Shown in pieces: positions 5,977-7,391 of a stretch of 7,391 bases of DNA. Where the stretch lies: contig JAUYOU010000009.1 of NCBI GenBank assembly GCA_030697855.1, forward strand, positions 1 through 7,391, written 5' to 3'. The translations under genes were made by a program, and so were the position numbers. Under the pieces are notes generated by a model. The model searched no databases, was not told the origin of the DNA, and was given only the letters and a program-made list of their open reading frames with translations. Positions within the stretch are counted from its first letter, which is position 1. Every line of letters begins with the position of its first letter. This DNA comes from a bacterium. GTDB taxonomy: Bacteria > Patescibacteriota > Minisyncoccia > JACQLN01.

Positions 5977-7140
5977 AATTAAATAGACAGCTTCAGATTT
6001 TGTGTCTATTTTCTTTTCGTAGTTTTGAGGTGTATTTTCTAAATAATAATAAAATAAGGGATTACGTTGTTTTTCTAAAAATACATACTTAGCTTTAAAA
6101 TCATTTTTTAAAACAGTGTAAGTATCTTCCAGCATTTCTTTGGTACAAGCCGGGGTAGCACAAGTATATTTAGTAACTTCATCGGCCGAAATATAATGAA
6201 ACTTCCAGTAGAGATTTTGGCTAAAAGAATATTGGAATATGGGATCCATACCACCTATATAATAATTTTTCTGGTTCCAATAAAAAAGCATGGGAAAATC
6301 ACTCCAACGAACATTAAAAACAATATCTTTCTCTTGGGAATTTTCTTTTAGCCACAAGGCCGCTTCTTTAAATTTGTTAGGTTCTATAGCATTTTCCTTT
6401 AAGCTGATATTATTTTTATATGGAGTATAAATTGTTAAAAATAGTGTAACTAAGCTAGTTATTAAAATAGTCGAATAATATAAATTATTTCTTCTTGTTT
6501 GTTTAAGAATTTCACTTAAAACTAAAGCAATAAAAATTACACCAAAAGGAATCCAAATATCGTGCGAACGGCGAGCTGTGGTTAGAGTTAAAACAAAAAA
6601 TATTATTGACATAATTCCAAAACTCCACATCCTTACATTCTCAAGTATGTAAGGATGTTTTTTAGATAATATAACAAAAACCAGTATGGCAAAAAACCAT
6701 AAAATCATAAAAGCCAAAAAATTTTGGAAAAGAGTTTGCGGAGCTAAGGGAAAGATTTCTCGGCCAAAAAGGAGCGTGGCTTCTTGCTGTTTTTGAAGCA
6801 TAAGCTCTACCACTTGAATATAAGCCAGTTTTATAGCACCAAGAGGGTTTGGCCGAGCCAACCAGCCTAAAAATGTTCCTACTAGTGTATATAAAGCGCT
6901 TGGCCAGTATAATTTCCTTTCTATAATTAACTGAACTAATAAAACTACTCCTAATATTAAGATAGAAACCCAGCTTAGGCTTAAGTGAACCCAAGCTATA
7001 AAAAATGATGCGACTAAAATTAATTTATCATTCTTTTTAAGTAGAAAATAAAAAAGTAATAATAGTAATCCTAAAGATAAAAGATGTGGTCGCATCATAA
7101 GTAGGCGGTTTAATATGTTAGGTGCAGAAACAAAAGCCAA
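5971..7140 (-). CDS. GT-C-like multi-pass membrane protein, part downstream of an in-frame stop
   Basis: This is the longest part translatable with a start codon (389 residues from TTG at 7138-7140), but the TTG is almost certainly internal. The same frame continues upstream to a TAG at 7306-7308 and reads protein-like beyond it. Several hydrophobic helices fill residues 1-240, with RPNPLG (96-101) and TARRSHDIWIPF (188-199) in loops. A soluble outer C-terminal domain (about 245-389) carries FNVRWSDFPMLFYWN (275-289) and GGMDP (296-300). I recall the W-DFP-LF and DP pattern from large uncharacterised bacterial membrane proteins of the GT-C type; that recollection is not checked. Cys327 and Cys332 could form a disulfide outside the cell. 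The role is probably surface sugar transfer, but no donor or acceptor can be named. The stop codon lies 2 bases past the terminator stem of the convergent dehydrogenase gene. Whether the full gene makes protein depends on the upstream TAG. Confidence 0.7.
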   Translation of the reverse strand: MAFVSAPNILNRLLMMRPHLLSLGLLLLLFYFLLKKNDKLILVASFFIAWVHLSLSWVSILILGVVLLVQLIIERKLYWPSALYTLVGTFLGWLARPNPLGAIKLAYIQVVELMLQKQQEATLLFGREIFPLAPQTLFQNFLAFMILWFFAILVFVILSKKHPYILENVRMWSFGIMSIIFFVLTLTTARRSHDIWIPFGVIFIALVLSEILKQTRRNNLYYSTILITSLVTLFLTIYTPYKNNISLKENAIEPNKFKEAALWLKENSQEKDIVFNVRWSDFPMLFYWNQKNYYIGGMDPIFQYSFSQNLYWKFHYISADEVTKYTCATPACTKEMLEDTYTVLKNDFKAKYVFLEKQRNPLFYYYLENTPQNYEKKIDTKSEAVYLIK

Positions 7141-7391
7141 AAATGTCCAAAGCGCGGGGTAAATAACATCTAGTTTTTTTAAAACGTAATATAAAGAATA
7201 TAAAACAAAAAAAGTTAATAAAAAACCAGCTAACTTGATAGCAAGTGTAGATGAAAAATAAGAAAAAGGGATTAGTAATATATGAAAGCCGTACCAAAGG
7301 TCGGCCTAATATTGTTTTACGGCCGAAAACTGTGTCCAAGGAAATTCTTTAAAAGCTATTCCTTCAGCAAGGTAAATTTTAGAGTGTGCAA
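7141..7391 (-). pseudogene. Upstream part of the same GT-C-like gene, broken by TAG, running off the right edge
   Basis: Read in the frame of the 5971-7140 gene, this stretch gives 27 codons from the edge (ending FPWTQFSAVKQY), then TAG at 7306-7308. After it come 55 codons beginning ADLWYGFHILLIPF and continuing into hydrophobic helices, joining the downstream frame without a shift. There is no ATG, GTG or TTG between the TAG and 7140, so the downstream part has no start of its own at its natural edge. ADLWYGFH resembles the acidic loop after the first helix in GT-C proteins, so the stop falls in the functional core. Possible explanations are a real nonsense mutation, a base error in the assembly, or read-through. 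TAG recoding is unlikely, because three genes here end in TAG at sensible places. Confidence 0.65.

Noticed and set aside
7306..7308. TAG as a reassigned sense codon
   Set aside because: The acidic-protein, ATPase and dehydrogenase genes all end in TAG at sensible places, and read-through of the first would run into the ATPase initiation region. A simple nonsense mutation or base error is more likely.
6662..7339. Same-strand open frames of 110 and 73 residues (6662-6994, 7118-7339) overlapping the GT-C-like gene
   Set aside because: They are out of frame with the continuous membrane-protein reading. A frameshift was considered, but the true frame joins smoothly across these regions, with the single TAG as its only break.

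Overview
The window is AT-rich and almost entirely coding, with very short gaps between genes. It most likely comes from a Patescibacteria (Candidate Phyla Radiation) genome. I base this on the AT-rich compact layout, start codons that mostly lack a Shine-Dalgarno sequence, and the gene mix: GT-C membrane glycosyltransferase-like proteins, a GtrA-like protein, and a lone TraG/VirD4/HerA-like ATPase next to a small acidic unknown. This assignment is inferred from gene style; no rRNA or other marker is present.

Layout. A GT39-family membrane glycosyltransferase (1-1298, minus, C-terminus beyond the left edge) diverges across a 37-base promoter region from a four-gene plus-strand block. The block holds a 142-residue acidic protein of unknown function (1336-1764), an 819-residue membrane-anchored TraG/VirD4/HerA-like ATPase (1793-4252), a GtrA-like membrane protein (4296-4907) and an ornithine cyclodeaminase/mu-crystallin family dehydrogenase (4998-5930). 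The block ends at a strong hairpin terminator (5942-5976). The convergent minus-strand gene that follows (5971 to beyond the right edge) is a second large GT-C-like membrane protein. Its reading frame is cut by an in-frame TAG at 7306-7308, inside sequence that otherwise reads through as one protein.

How the genes may work together. The two GT-C-type proteins and the GtrA-like protein fit lipid-linked sugar transfer onto surface glycans or glycoproteins. The acidic small protein and the ATPase look like one translational unit and could form a DNA- or protein-translocating machine of unknown role; no relaxase, VirB channel gene or integrase is visible. The dehydrogenase is the outlier: it has the only clear Shine-Dalgarno sequence and its own 90-base leader.

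The points most worth following are the in-frame TAG, the acidic-protein/ATPase pair with a 9-base tandem repeat and hairpin between the two genes, and the 18-base palindrome in the divergent promoter. No RNA genes, CRISPR arrays, insertion sequences or attachment sites were seen. No stretch over 300 bases lacks a gene.
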